Below are positions 12,001-23,011 of a stretch of DNA of 64,000 nt, in pieces. Below the pieces are notes generated by a model. That model was not told where the DNA came from and searched no databases. It was given only the letters and a program-made list of their open reading frames with translations. The DNA is from Plenodomus lindquistii. Its lineage: Eukaryota; Ascomycota; Dothideomycetes; Pleosporales; Leptosphaeriaceae. The DNA is taken from the NCBI GenBank assembly GCA_025504975.1, contig JANUWI010000010.1, positions 992,001 to 1,056,000 of the forward strand, read 5' to 3'. The position numbers and the translations under genes are program-made. The first letter of the stretch is position 1. Every line of letters starts with the position of its first letter.

Positions 12001-12351
12001 ATTCCTCGGTCACAGGAAAGGAGCCGCAATGGGATATCGAGATGGTGTGCTGCAGACACTCGTCGCGCACAATGAAATCCAGGAACAGATAGTCCCGACG
12101 CGACTATGACGTGGTAACGTTCAGTGAGATGTGCAACGATTAAAGCAAATGTCCGCCCAGAAGGAACGCTGTTACTAGCCGGAACTCCTTGCGAGAAGTA
12201 AGTACCGGGACAGCGGGGAGGGACAAATGTTGTACATGGAATGAAATGACGACTGAAGAATTCGGATTAAAATTGCTGTACGGTGCTTTTGCCGTTTATA
12301 TGCTCCTGCAAGACCAGCTCTGGAGCATGTGCCCTTGGACGAGAAGGACGT
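9011..12351. other. Long non-coding stretch 3' of the Zn2Cys6 gene
   Basis: About 3.3 kb without a supported gene on either strand. It holds a CA microsatellite (9566-9594), several homopolymer A/T tracts (for example 9973-9983 and 10109-10118) and GT-rich sequence at 10190-10500. Open frames up to 164 codons on the minus strand (11361-11855) lack recognisable motifs and are overlapped by other frames. The right end should contain the 3' UTR of the transcription factor. Confidence 0.5.
9566..9594. repeat. CA dinucleotide microsatellite
   Basis: A nearly uninterrupted run of about 13 CA units, preceded by CACACC. It is a candidate length-polymorphic marker. Confidence 0.85.
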
Positions 12352-13717
12352 CTACATGGGTCGGCGATTGAGCATGTTCAGCATAGAAGAATCAGTCGAG
12401 GTGCGACCATTCCCATTGTCTGTAACAAGGTCGTTGATGCGCATGCTAGGCCTGCTCGTGGCCGACGATGTAGGAGGAGGAGGAGGGGTTCTGCCATCGC
12501 TGGGCGGTGCGGGTGGTGGTGGCTGCAGGACACCATTGGGTTGCGGTGGAGCATTGTAGTAGGGCGTCGGCGGAGCACCTGGTGTCGTTGGTGCTTGGGA
12601 ATGGGGCGAGGACGAGGCACGGCTCGGTTCATAGCGATAGGCGCTCTGCGGCGAGCCCTGACGTGGAGGTTGTGCGGCGTAGTATGGCTGGGGAGGAGGC
12701 GGGCCAGACGCATAGGGAGTAGAAGGGTTTGCTGTAGAAGCAGCCGAAGTTAGAGACTGTGGCTCTGGGTATACATAGTCTGAGCTAGGGCCTCGACGAG
12801 GAGCCTGTGATGCTGAGCCAGGAGGTGGCGGTGGCAGGGTGGGAGTATGGGGCTCTGGATGGAGCCTCTTCCTGCCACTCAGCGCCTCACGGGCTGCCTC
12901 CTCTTGAGGAGCACCTGGCGGACCAAATTCTGAATGAGCTGGGTACGGACCTGCAGTGGGGCTTGGCAGATACTGCTGCTGACGCGGGGGCTGGCCATAG
13001 GCCTCTGCGTGGCTAGCAGGAGGGAGCGGCTGCCCATATGCGCCGTACATTGGCGGAGGCTGGCCAACACCACGCCATACCGTGTGTGCAGGCACAAAGG
13101 CCTGAGTCTGGGCAGAGACGGGCGTGAAGATGCAGTCTTGGTTGAAGCGCATGCAGTTGGAGCAGCGGCCGTCTTCGGTGGCCTCGAAGCCGGAGCAGCG
13201 AATCTACGGGGACGTGTCAGCATACCAATCGACAGAGGGCCACGCTCGCAGAGGCGTTACCTTGCGACGCCTGCAATACCGGCAGGCAATGGCAGTGCGC
13301 TGACGCGGAGCCGGCGGCTGGTGGTGCTGCTGCACGTACTGCGGCGGCGGTGGAGGCTGCTGGCGATATGGGTCCTGGGGAGGCGGGCCCCTGTTCCACT
13401 CGTTGGGGCCAGGCAGGCGATACTGCTGCTGGTACTGAGGATGTTGCTGGTGGGCCATGTCCGGACGGGGCTCTTGGGGTGGAGGGGGGAGCGTTGAGTT
13501 GATCTAGGTTGGGACGACTGTCAGCAGGGCGGCAGGCAGCTCACGAGTGACGTGCAGCGCTGACGGGGGTAGGCAGGGCAGGGCACGCGTGACTGGCAGC
13601 GACTCGAGCTGGACTTACATGAGCAGGCGGCGGATAGGCGCCGTTGGCAGGCTGCTGCGAGGTTGGGGGCTGCCAGTGCGTGGGCAGCTGGCCCTGGCCG
13701 CCCTGGTGAGGGAACAT
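12352..13717 (-). CDS. Zn2Cys6 binuclear-cluster transcription factor, Pro/Gln-rich
   Basis: Exons 13717-13619, 13503-13261 and 13203-12352 encode 397 aa; introns are 115 and 57 nt, both GT-AG and phase 0. The zinc cluster starts near residue 107 with the spacing CX2CX6CX10CX2CX6C (CRYCRRRKIRC, then CSNC) and is split by intron 2 right after CRYCRRRK. The N-terminus is rich in Gln, Pro and Tyr. The C-terminal 250 residues are low-complexity Pro/Ser/Tyr/Gln and end in a more ordered segment (MRINDLVTDNG and SMLNMLNRRPM). The large fungal_trans middle homology domain of most Zn2Cys6 factors is absent. The first exon is supported by a GTAAGT donor and an in-frame stop just before the exon 2 acceptor. 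Expected to be a nuclear DNA-binding regulator; targets cannot be told. It is flanked by several kilobases of non-coding DNA on both sides. Confidence 0.88.
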
Positions 13718-14630
13718 GGCGGCGAGGTGGTGCGGCGTCGAGGACGGGAGTGCGAGTGGAACGGGGAGCGGGCGCAACGTGGTGCTGTCACGCCGGCATT
13801 CACCAGTGCAACGCGGTCGACAGCCTCGAGGAGCAAGACAGGTGGTGCGGGCGATCCTCTGGGGCGGGTGAGGTGTCACAAATACTGGCGGGCCGTAGGG
13901 TCGGCTGCAGGTTCAAAGAAGGCAGTGCAGGCGGGCGACGGCGACGGTTGCAGGGCCAAGCGATGGGGTGGGCGGCTCGGGCTCGCGCGGGCACTCCCTC
14001 GATGCAGCGTGGTGTGAGACAGGCGGGGCTGGTGGCGAGGGCGAGGTAGGCAGAGGGAGAGGGAGACAAGGTAGAGAGAGTGAAGGAGAGAGAGGAGAGG
14101 GAGAGGGAGTAAGCAGCGAGCGAGGGAGGTGAAGGCGCGGTGGTGTATGGATGGATGCGGAGTAGGTATCTAGCTGGGCTTCTCGAAGCGTGGAGGTCCC
14201 AGGAGCGTGGGAACAGGAGATTCAAGCGGGCTGATGGGCGGCCACTACTTTACTAGAAATCAGCCCAAGTTCGTCAAACCTTTCGCGGCCGAAGGCGTAG
14301 AACCCTGCAAGCTCGACGAGCGGATCGAGCCTTCGCCTTAGCCTAGCGCGTTTGGCGGGCACAGTGCATGGGCAGTGAGTGGAGTGGGCACTGCACGGCG
14401 ACGGACCATGGCACCATGGCAGACGCAGACGCATGCTGCTTTACGGCGGCGCCATGTACATGCTGTGCAGACTGCAGTAGAGGCAGTTCCTCTGTACGAA
14501 TCCGACGTCTAGCCCTGTTGCTTCTGTTCCTTCTCACACGAGCGCTTGTGCAATGTCGCACCGCACGCCTTCACCCATCCCCTCCCCTAGCCTACTGTGT
14601 AGCAAGCACACACTATACCCATTATCCATG

Positions 14631-14679
14631 CAGTTGACAGTTGGCAGTTGGCAGTTGGCAGTTGGCAGTTGGCGGCTGG
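14631..14679. repeat. Heptamer tandem repeat (CAGTTGG)n
   Basis: Seven 7-nt units: CAGTTGA, five CAGTTGG and a variant CGGCTGG. It lies in the presumed upstream region of the transcription factor gene. Confidence 0.9.
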
Positions 14680-14738
14680 CAGAGGGGGCCTGAGTGAGTG
14701 AGCGAGCCCTCTCTTCACCGCAAGCGTCACCCCTCCAT

Positions 14739-14780
14739 CACCAGCACCAGCACCAGCACCAGCACCAGCACCAACACCAA
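14739..14780. repeat. Hexamer tandem repeat (CACCAG)n
   Basis: Seven 6-nt units, five CACCAG followed by two CACCAA, about 60 bp after the heptamer array. Confidence 0.9.
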
Positions 14781-15082
14781 CACACCTCGCCATCGGCAGC
14801 CCCTTACACCAGGCTGGGGGCGGATGACTTGGTAGCCGGGGTCGCTGCATGGGCGTCGGCCCGGCCAGCTTGCTCATCAAGTGTGACTCGCCAAGAGGCC
14901 TCGGGTACTGCCGCTCGCGTGTGATCTACGAGCCTTTAATTATACCCACGGCCGCCGCAATATTCCACACGCGGCCACGTCTTCCGCCCTGGCCACTCGC
15001 TGCAGCCAGCACCACTCTGCCACTTGGCTGCACCGCGCTTGTCTCCACCGCCTGCGTCCTGCGCGTCCTGCCACTCTGCAAC

Positions 15083-15102
15083 CAGCTCAGCTCAGCTCAG
15101 CT
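15083..15102. repeat. Pentamer tandem repeat (CAGCT)4
   Basis: Four exact CAGCT units. Each junction makes an AGCT palindrome. Confidence 0.8.
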
Positions 15103-15154
15103 GCTGCCGTCCTGCTCCAGCCTTCGCTGGCCGCCCTCGGTGCAAGAACGCTGC

Positions 15155-15156
15155 GC

Positions 15157-15196
<40 letters not shown>
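15155..15196. repeat. Hexamer tandem repeat (GCTGTT)n
   Basis: Seven 6-nt units; the first and last are GCTGCT and the middle five are GCTGTT. Confidence 0.9.
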
Positions 15197-18100
15197 AGTG
15201 TAGTGCATCTGCTGCCGCCTGCCATCTGCCAATGCAAGGAGCACTCGGCGGCAGCACAGCGTTGGCACGCCTCTGGGACCACCTCGGCCTCATCCTTCGT
15301 TTGACGGGCCGCCCTGTGTCGCTTCGCGTGCACTGCAGCGACAGCCCACGAACCACGGCACGAGCCTCTGACCGCTGCTGGCCACTACTCTGCAGCATCT
15401 CTTTTCGGTCAACGCTGCTGTCCGTTTGCGCCGCTGCTCCAGGCAATCCGCCGAGCATGACGGCACATGGGAACGCGCTTCCTAAACAATTGGCCATCGC
15501 AGGGAATCTGCCTGTCCACTGTCATCCCTCACCGTCTCTGATAGGGCTGGTCCGTTCTTGCGTCGGTCAATTTTCTGCGCATGGCCGCCGTTGCCATCGT
15601 GCTGGGGTCATGGCTGTTGGTGTGTCACTGTCCAGCCAGTGACGTGCCCGCCCTCGCTAGCTCAAGGGCAAGCATGCCCGTGTACGACTCGGCGACATGA
15701 GGCAATCCTCCGTCAGCGGGGCACACAGCCAGACAAAGACGGGAGGGCCGATGACTTGCGGCGGGAGAACCGTTCGTCCACAAAGCAGCAACTCTAGGTC
15801 GCCTCAACAAGCTGTCAGGTAATAGAGCCGACACTGCCCTGCTGTGCGCTCCAAATGCCAACTGCCATGATGCAGTTCCTCAGCTCCTATTGCCTCGTCT
15901 AATACGGGTACCATTCGACGCAGCCCACTCTCGTCCTCAAATCACAGTTCACATTCGGCCACCACCATCTAGCACATGTTTTAATCCTTGTATCGGCGAA
16001 GACTTGCGAACTGCAGTCCTTAATGAGAACCACTCTTGCACCATTGATTCGCTGCTCCATCTCTGACCAAACAAAGAGCCTAAAGACGGCCATGGTTTCT
16101 GATATTCTGACTGGGTTCATGGTTGTGGCAGTGCCGGCTTGCCCCCGTTGCAGTGACGACACTCACGGAGTGCGCGGATGTACGCACCGTGACGACGGAG
16201 AATGGCGAAACATCGTGTTGCCATCCAGGACGTGCACTCAGCCTCGGCTGCCTGCAAGTGATTGCAAATGACTGCGTTGGTGACGACGCTGGACGGTCAT
16301 TGATCTGTAATAGTCAGCCGTCCCCCTACGCAGAAACACACCACTCGTACATATTTGCTGCCACTCTTCCGCATTCAGGAATCGGATTGGCTGCCTATGT
16401 ACCTACCTAGGCACAATCAAGTTCCCGCAGCCCATGTGAAAAAAAAAAAACTTGATCTGTCCAATCACTGCACTTTCCGCTGGTTTATTCGACTCAAACT
16501 CTTCCCAGCTTGCGTGTGCCTTGCAGCCGCTGATTTGCGGGTAACTCGTCGCGTGCCATGCATGAACGGAGGACACTTGCGTCGTCTTTAGGTCACAAGA
16601 CATGCTGGCACCGGTGAAAGCCGTGTTTCCCATCGTCTTGTCCCACTCGCTCGATGACAATCTTCGCGGCGAGCTGGCATAGTGCAGCCAATCGCATATA
16701 TAATCGCTGTTGTAGTTTGATTGTCCGCCACACTGCAATTCGACATATGAAACTGTCACGAGCGCAGAATAGATGAGTGCATGTATGGCTTCGTGTACAC
16801 GCACCTCCAGTACGTTGCTGACAATCGACCAAGCCCTTGGACGTCTGGAGTTGACGACTTTGCAAGCTGCGCCGTAACTTTCGAGGTCCGTCACACCGAC
16901 AGTGTGGTGCTTGTGTGGGGTAAGTAAGGGGGTCTACAGCGCAGCTGTTCATCCGTCCAAGCGCATGTCCAATACAGCCGCCGCAGACGAGCGCGGCGTC
17001 AAATCGACCGCTTGCATTGTCTCAGCTGTAATCTCTGACCGTTACCAGCAACGCATAGTGGTCTGGAGATCATCAGGTGTGTACCAGGCGCACCTGCGGG
17101 CCGGGACGCAATGTGGAAAAGCCGCACCTTTCCCGCTGGAATTAGATTGACCATGTCTGTGTCACAGAGGCTTCCCGCCGCATATGCGAATCATAACTGG
17201 AGATTGTGGAGACTGTAATTGTGTGACACCATTAATGATAAGACCGTGAGATTCACCAGTAGTCGCTGCAATGCATGCCGTGTATCGCGCTCGCTGCACA
17301 CGGCTCCCAAAGGAGCAATAGCAAGCGGATATTATAGGCGAATCTCCGACACGGGTGATAATCTGTGCACCCTCGTGGGTGTTGAGGCAGCTAGAGCAAT
17401 GTACCTCTGCGATCGCGGTTTACCCGCAGGTGTGAGCGCGAGACGACGAGAAGCCCTCACCGATCTTGAGCTGCATGCAAGGCGTAAATACATACCATCT
17501 CGTGATCCAACGTTGCTGCACGCATTGCATTGTGTGCTGACGCAGCTCTCACGCGCAGCGATGCCGCATTTTGGCCATTTTGCAACGGACACGGCTCGCC
17601 AGGCGTATCAGGTGTGAGACGGCAACGAGTCGGTCAAGTGGTGCTTCGATGCGACGCGCAGAGCCGGCAACATTGCGTGTGCCCATCGCTGCATGCAACA
17701 GAGCACTTACAGCCGAAACAATATCAACCAAGTGACGCTACTGTAGAGTATAATTCTGATCTTGAGCTGCAACGATAGCCCAACACGAACAAATGCCGAC
17801 AAGGTTCACATGACTTTAAACAATCGTACTTATGCAGACCTGCAAGCCACCGTGGGCTAGTCAGCCAGTGTGTTGTTCAGTCGCCGAAGAACGACCTCTG
17901 CGACTTTTATCGGTGTGACTGCAGGTCGTAGAGCAAGATACAATATGTGCGCCATCGTGTTGTCATAGCAGGTTCCTGACTTGTTCGAGGTGAGCAACCG
18001 CAATTCGAAGCTCGTAGTCGTCCAGGATGTGGATGAAGGTTTTTGGAGCGGCTTGTAAGCCCGCGTTTGGGTTTAGCATGCTGAGTCTGACGTTTGCTGA

Positions 18101-18884
18101 GTCGCGCGGTGCATTACGGCCACTTGCCGCACCACTGCACAGTGTGCAAAACACGGAACAGGCGCAAAGTCAGCCGCTGTCGAACCAACGGGCTCGGAAA
18201 ATACTCAGCGAGGCCGTCGACGTATGATGCAGATGGCCTTGAGATCGGGCACGTTAGGCGGATATGCAATGAGTGCACCCATGCAACCCAACGGACAGCC
18301 AGCGTCCCGGCCCGTAACCCTAACGCGACATGTAAAAGATGTCACAGCAATGACAAGGGCGGTGCGGAGAGCAGCTGATCGGGCAAATGTTCGCGGCCAG
18401 CAGCCGCTCCTCCCATGTCGATAATACTGCACGGTCATCGATTTTTGGCTCGCCTTAATGCAGTCATCCTTCCTTTGAAACGGTCGAGCAATGAGAGTTG
18501 GAAATGGTTTGTTGCCGTCCTGCGGACTGTACCGCGCAGACCAGTAGAGTGGCTGCTAAGAGACGGCCCGCGTCTGAGTGCGTGGACTTGGGACCGCGCT
18601 GGCTGTTCCGCCCCTGGCCCATAGTCTAAGCTTGTTCTGGAGACTACATCGGCTGAACCGGCACTACTGTATGGCAGGTAACGTGACCATTCCCGTCTGC
18701 AGCCAAGGCGGACGTAGTGCCACTACTGCAAAGTGGATTTGATTGTCGTATGCCCCTTGCTCGTGTATAAGCGTCTATTGGCGGACTTAGCGCCTGTGAC
18801 CCAGCGCCCTCCACCAATCCTAGCATTCTTTGGCAGCCATCAATGAGTGAGCAAACACTGCGCCGCAAGTAGGCATTGCTGGCC

Positions 18885-21818
18885 TCAGTTAGAGGCTTCG
18901 GCCGCGTCCTCCGCTTCGTTGTCCTCGGTGGCGCTCTCGTCGTCACTCGAGCCTGACGACTCTTCGTCGGGCATACAAACACTGTTCAAGTACGAAATCT
19001 GCAATCATCAGTCAGCAATGCGGTTGCTGTCTGCAAGCTGCGTTGACTTTGCCAGCCCTAGTGCATCGTGATCGTCCCTTCTGACCGGTGTCACTATGGT
19101 CAAAGTAGTGTGGGTGACTGCAGCGCCCGCGCATCGAAATGCCAAAGGCTTGCACTGGCATGGTAGGGATACCCTCCGCGTCTTCCTTCCATGTTCTAAT
19201 CGCTTACGCTGTTGAGATGGTCGATGGCAGAAAGCAACTTACAAAGGGTACCATTGCACGTATGAGCTCAGCTATGCGATCAAGGGCTCCAGGTCCAACG
19301 ATCTCGTGATCAAGTAGCTTGGTCCCGAGCGTAAAGTTACGAAGACGAAGCAGCTCAATATCCGTGTGGTCAAGACCGTAGTCCTAATCACAATAAGTCA
19401 GTGATTCGGAAAGCGCAGGCCATAACTTCCAGGCGGCGGCGACAAGCGCCCGTTCATCATTGTGTGGCTTTGCATGGCAATGGGCCGACAGTGCAAGTTG
19501 ACATCGCGTATGGGGCAGTTAGGCCTCAAGCATTGCTCTCCACAGCCGTGACACATGCAGCAGATCAACGACAAGTCGTCAGTCGGAAGATCCTGCGCCT
19601 TATGCGGCACTTGCTACGGTAGATCGATACAGCGCCGTTAACAACGCTATACGGCGGTCGCCGCGCAGGACATCGCCGTAATGGTCGGTCATCTTTCAGG
19701 TCATGATCAAGTGGATGATCCCATCCAATCATTCTAGTGTCCACCAACGTGAGGGAGAAAAGACAACTGATAGACTTACCTTTGGGTTCCGCTTGAGCGC
19801 ATTCGACTGGTTGCCTGGCAAGCTAGTGAAGGCTTTGACAGCCTTCTTGTCATCATTTTGCACTCCACGCAAAAACGCCTTTCTAATCCCGGCGTCTCGA
19901 AGCACAGATTTGATTTTGTACGGTTTGCGGTCAATATCACGACGAAGCCTGTTGAGTGCCGCGGGCTCTGGTTGCCAGTGTCCGCCACCTGATCATTGTC
20001 AGCGACATGACATCCAAATAGGTGTTCCGCATCGTGATTTGTGTATCAGCACATGTAAATTTGGCCACGGTCGTACAACGAGAATCTTGCAACCGCGTTC
20101 CCACATTGCAAGCTGACAGACAGGCGCGATAGTCAGAAGCTGGCTATGCGATCTAGCAGTTGTTGGCAACTCAAGCGCACGCTCAATGCCACAGATTGCT
20201 CGTTGTAAGATCAACCGAGAGCACGGCACAAAGCCGGACACTAATGCATGTCGAATTGTAAGGCTTCCAGTGCGACCTTCATGCTTCTCTTCCAACCCCA
20301 TGTCGGCCTTGTTCATGTTGTCATTATGCACGCTATAGTGCCAAAAAAGCGGCACTCCAGCGATTCGAGTAGCACCGCGGTCGGCAAGGGATGCTCAGGC
20401 CTGGGCACATGGTGCCGTCGAAAGGTGGACGTCGATGTCGTGCATCTTTGTGCAACCTTCCTCCGTCGAGTTCTCCGCAATCCTGATCCAATGGCATCGA
20501 CCGGGGCCTCGCATCTGGTGCTGTAGTAGCAGTAGTAACAGCATGACGTGCATCAAGCACGGGACTCCTCGTTTGCGAAGCAGGCCTGCTCTAGCTGCAC
20601 ATATGGTCCCACCTTTGACAAGCATGCATGGTAGAATGCACGCTTTTTCGGAAAGACACCGTCAAGAGGGCGTGAGATAAGTTTCGACGTAATATGCCCG
20701 TGGACGGTTTCACAACACCCATTTTTCCGTAGAAGGAGCGCTAGGAAAGTGGTACCTACCAACAAAGCTGCCACCATTCGGTTGAATCTGAACATAGTAA
20801 TGAGCGTATGGTCCCTTCCTTCCGGTCCGAGACCATGCGGCAGAGAAGTAAGTCTAACGCCGCTTCAGCTCAAGTAACGCACGACATGATCAGATGACGA
20901 GGGCCGGAGCGCTCGTGCATACCTTGTAGGGAGTCTGGTCTTTGGAGAATCGTACATCTGATAACATTAGCTCTCGCAACACATTCGTGATACTTGATCA
21001 ATCAACCTCGGTAGATGCGATAGATCTACAAGTAATGTTAGTCACGGCTTGAGCACTCGACGTATTATACTAACCACGTCCTTCACTGGGAGCTCCGGTA
21101 TTGTCTCATCTGCCTCTATGATCTTTTCTGACACTTTTTCAATGAACGCGGTGAAATCTTGGAAGGCCAATCGAAAATCGGGATCATTCACTGCAGCCAT
21201 GTCAGACGTAAGGTGAGGGTTTGGGATGGCCCTTGTCCCGCTTTCTAGAGTAGGGGGAGGCTATCCACGTACACTTCAGCCACTGGCGATCGTTATTTGC
21301 AGCAAGATCCTTGAGGAACAGCCTGTGGGAGTATTAATTTGTGGTACGTGTAAGCGGACTGATACGACCTGCATGGTGTTTGGGTGAATCGTATCGTCGG
21401 CGTATGGTGTGTCGCCGGCGTCGCGAGCTTTGGGCTTCTTGATGATGACCTGCGTTCCAGGTGCAAGCTTCGCGCCCGACTTCCATAGCTCTTTCTCGTC
21501 TGCATACTTGGTGTGCATTGGTAGTGTCTTGGTCTTTGCTCGACGTCCTCGCGACGTTGCCTGCTTTGCACCGGTGTCATCCTCGCTTGCAGATGCGTCT
21601 GGCTCCGATTCTGACGATTGGTCTTTTTCACTGTGTTCCTCATATGCGGATGATGCCGCATCGTCCGCATCTTCCGTGTCAGTCTCTGCTTCTGCATATG
21701 ATTGTCGCGCCGTCGCTTTCGCTCGCTTCGATGTCCTGTTCGGCGTATCCGGGGCAGGTCGCTTGGAAGAGCTCCTAGACGCGGCAGCTGTCTCCGATTT
21801 GACTGTTTTCCGAGGCAT
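18885..21818 (-). CDS. DUF2461 family protein (TIGR02453-type)
   Basis: Nine exons in transcript order: 21818-21373, 21322-21273, 21190-21075, 21025-21007, 20957-20923, 20853-20760, 19988-19780, 19383-19243, 18998-18885; 407 aa. The model was built by following the conserved DUF2461 sequence: HPNTM, LFLKDLAANNDRQWLK, VKDVIYRIYRDVRFSKDQTPYK, TYFSAAWSRTGRKGPYAHYY, GGHWQPEPAALNRLR, ELLRLRNFTLG. The first 120 residues are a Ser/Lys/Glu-rich, probably disordered nuclear-type tail, and the C-terminus is acidic. Molecular function is unknown. Oddities: intron 1 needs a GC donor (AT|GCAGGT) to keep frame; exon 4 is 19 nt; introns 6, 7 and 8 are 771, 396 and 244 nt, whereas introns 1-5 are 49-82 nt. 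The ATG at 21818 is the first true ATG compatible with the conserved MPRKT-like start. Confidence 0.85.
19384..19779 (-). other. Intron 7 of the DUF2461 gene (396 nt)
   Basis: Bounded by AAG|GTAAGT and GATTAG|GAC; both flanks are conserved coding sequence (KRNPK / DYGLDH). No exon, ORF with motifs or repeat is recognisable inside. Confidence 0.75.
19989..20759 (-). other. Intron 6 of the DUF2461 gene (771 nt, unusually long)
   Basis: Bounded by GTTG|GTAGGT and GATCAG|GTGG; the flanking exons join as SFVGGGHWQPEP, which fits the family. The interior contains four overlapping minus-strand open frames of 75-118 codons with no known motif. No terminal repeats or transposase remnants were recognised by eye. 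Confidence 0.75.
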
Positions 21819-22015
21819 GTTGCTGACTATGGTCGATTCTGGATATCTCGCGGTTGTGCTGATGCTTGAAGCTTCTCTTTGTGGTGAGATGGTTGGCTTG
21901 TTAGTTGTAAGTAGCAAAGCCGATGACGCAGTTGCGAGACAGGCAGGCGCGAGTTGACGCGCCCACGCGAAATTTGAACGCTGTCACGCGTCTTTACCCG
22001 ATCCAAACTCCCACC
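21819..22015. promoter_or_regulatory. 197-bp bidirectional promoter (DUF2461 / TYW3)
   Basis: Only 197 bp separate the two outward-facing start codons, so 5' UTRs and promoters of both genes must overlap here. No TATA box is evident. Confidence 0.7.
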
Positions 22016-23011
22016 ATGACATCCCGCTTCGCAACTCGCAAACAAGCCATTCTGCAACAGCTCGATGCACCTGACAGCCAATATCACGACCTGTCTCCAA
22101 AAGGCTCAATCGATGCTCCGATCCGCACCTTGATTGACGAGATCAATGGCCTCGCCGGTCTCGTCACAACTAGCAGTTGCTCTGGTCGCATCAGCGTCTT
22201 CTGCGAAGGACGCAAAGCTGTGTCAAAAGGCAGCGACACCGCCGCAGAAGCGCAGCTTGATACCAGTCCTGCTCTGGACATTGGTGACTCTCCTGCAGGA
22301 CCTGGAGGGAAAGGCGGGGGTGGAGCATGGCTTTTCATCTCACACTCCACCATTCCGCAGGCAGAATCAACGTCTCTTGATTACATGGCAAAATTTGGCC
22401 TACAAAGCTCGACGCCTCAGAAGCTCACTATAGCTGATGTCGCCGCAAGACGATACATTCATCTCAAATTTGAGCCCATGGTAGATGCCTCAATGTCTCT
22501 TCAATCTTCAAGATCTAACAGCGATCAGATCCTTCACATACTAACAGCATCCCTTCAAGACGCACAATCTGTATTGACAGCAGCGCTTAGCGCAGGCTTC
22601 CGCGAGAGTGGTGCTGTCAGTCTCAGCTCGACAAAAGCTGGAGAGTCGAACCCAATGGTAGCAGTCCGCTCTACAGGCTATTCCTTCGACTCGATCATTG
22701 GCTACCAGGACGCAGAAGGTTGCAACGTTGCTATGGTAGACGAGAGCTATCTAGAAACTCTAGTCGCAATCGCGAATGAGCGCTTCAACATCAACGAAGA
22801 GCGAATAGCACGGTTCCGCAAAGCACTCTTGGCAACCTTGCAACCCCCCACATTCGAAGCATCAGGCTCATCGAAAGCAGAATGGGAAGATGCGCATGAG
22901 CGCAAGCGCCGGAAGCGTGAAGAGGGACTGGCACGGCAGCAAGCACTACAAGATCAACGTCTGAAGGACATTGAGGACACACTCGATTCATTGGAAGGCA
23001 CGATACTGTGA
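22016..23011 (+). CDS. TYW3: tRNA wybutosine-synthesizing protein 3 (tRNA-yW methyltransferase)
   Basis: A single exon encodes 331 aa. TYW3 uses S-adenosylmethionine to N-methylate the 7-aminocarboxypropyl-demethylwyosine intermediate at position 37 of tRNA-Phe. Family signatures seen are the N-terminal SPKGSIDAPI block, LVTTSSCSGRISVF, HLKFEPM, and ALSAGFRESGAV followed by MVAVRSTGYSFDSIIG. The C-terminus is a charged Lys/Arg/Glu helix (about residues 285-325), probably a coiled coil. The start was set at the ATG at 22016 because the open frame upstream of it lacks family similarity and overlaps the short bidirectional promoter. A glycine-rich insertion (PGGKGGGG) sits at about residue 97. 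Confidence 0.92.
   Translation: MTSRFATRKQAILQQLDAPDSQYHDLSPKGSIDAPIRTLIDEINGLAGLVTTSSCSGRISVFCEGRKAVSKGSDTAAEAQLDTSPALDIGDSPAGPGGKGGGGAWLFISHSTIPQAESTSLDYMAKFGLQSSTPQKLTIADVAARRYIHLKFEPMVDASMSLQSSRSNSDQILHILTASLQDAQSVLTAALSAGFRESGAVSLSSTKAGESNPMVAVRSTGYSFDSIIGYQDAEGCNVAMVDESYLETLVAIANERFNINEERIARFRKALLATLQPPTFEASGSSKAEWEDAHERKRRKREEGLARQQALQDQRLKDIEDTLDSLEGTIL

Larger units (their letters stand above)
13718..18884. other. Long non-coding stretch upstream of the Zn2Cys6 gene
   Basis: About 5.2 kb between the transcription factor start and the 3' end of the DUF2461 gene, with no supported gene. 13.7-14.2 kb is purine-rich (GAGAG runs at 14050-14120), a plausible 5' leader. 14.6-15.2 kb carries four short tandem repeats, listed separately. 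15.8-18.9 kb is mid-GC sequence with only short, mutually overlapping ORFs; the minus-strand frame at 17963-18154 ends in a plausible peptide but has no partner exons I could join. Confidence 0.5.

Noticed and set aside
12283..12753. 156-codon plus-strand Arg-rich frame
   Set aside because: Antisense of the Pro-rich part of the Zn2Cys6 protein.
16403..16894. 163-codon minus-strand frame
   Set aside because: No motif; contains a poly-Phe run from a homopolymer tract; no splice partners.
17963..18154. 63-codon minus-strand frame ending in a coding-like peptide (FIHILDDYELRIAVAHLEQV)
   Set aside because: No neighbouring exon could be joined in phase and no family is recognised.
13718..20759. 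Possibility of RIP-mutated transposon remnants
   Set aside because: The block is not AT-rich and shows no obvious excess of TpA; no terminal repeats or transposase motifs seen by eye. A dinucleotide index and repeat search would be needed to decide.
21409..21957. 182-codon plus-strand frame
   Set aside because: Antisense shadow of the Ser/Ala/Asp-rich first exon of the DUF2461 gene.
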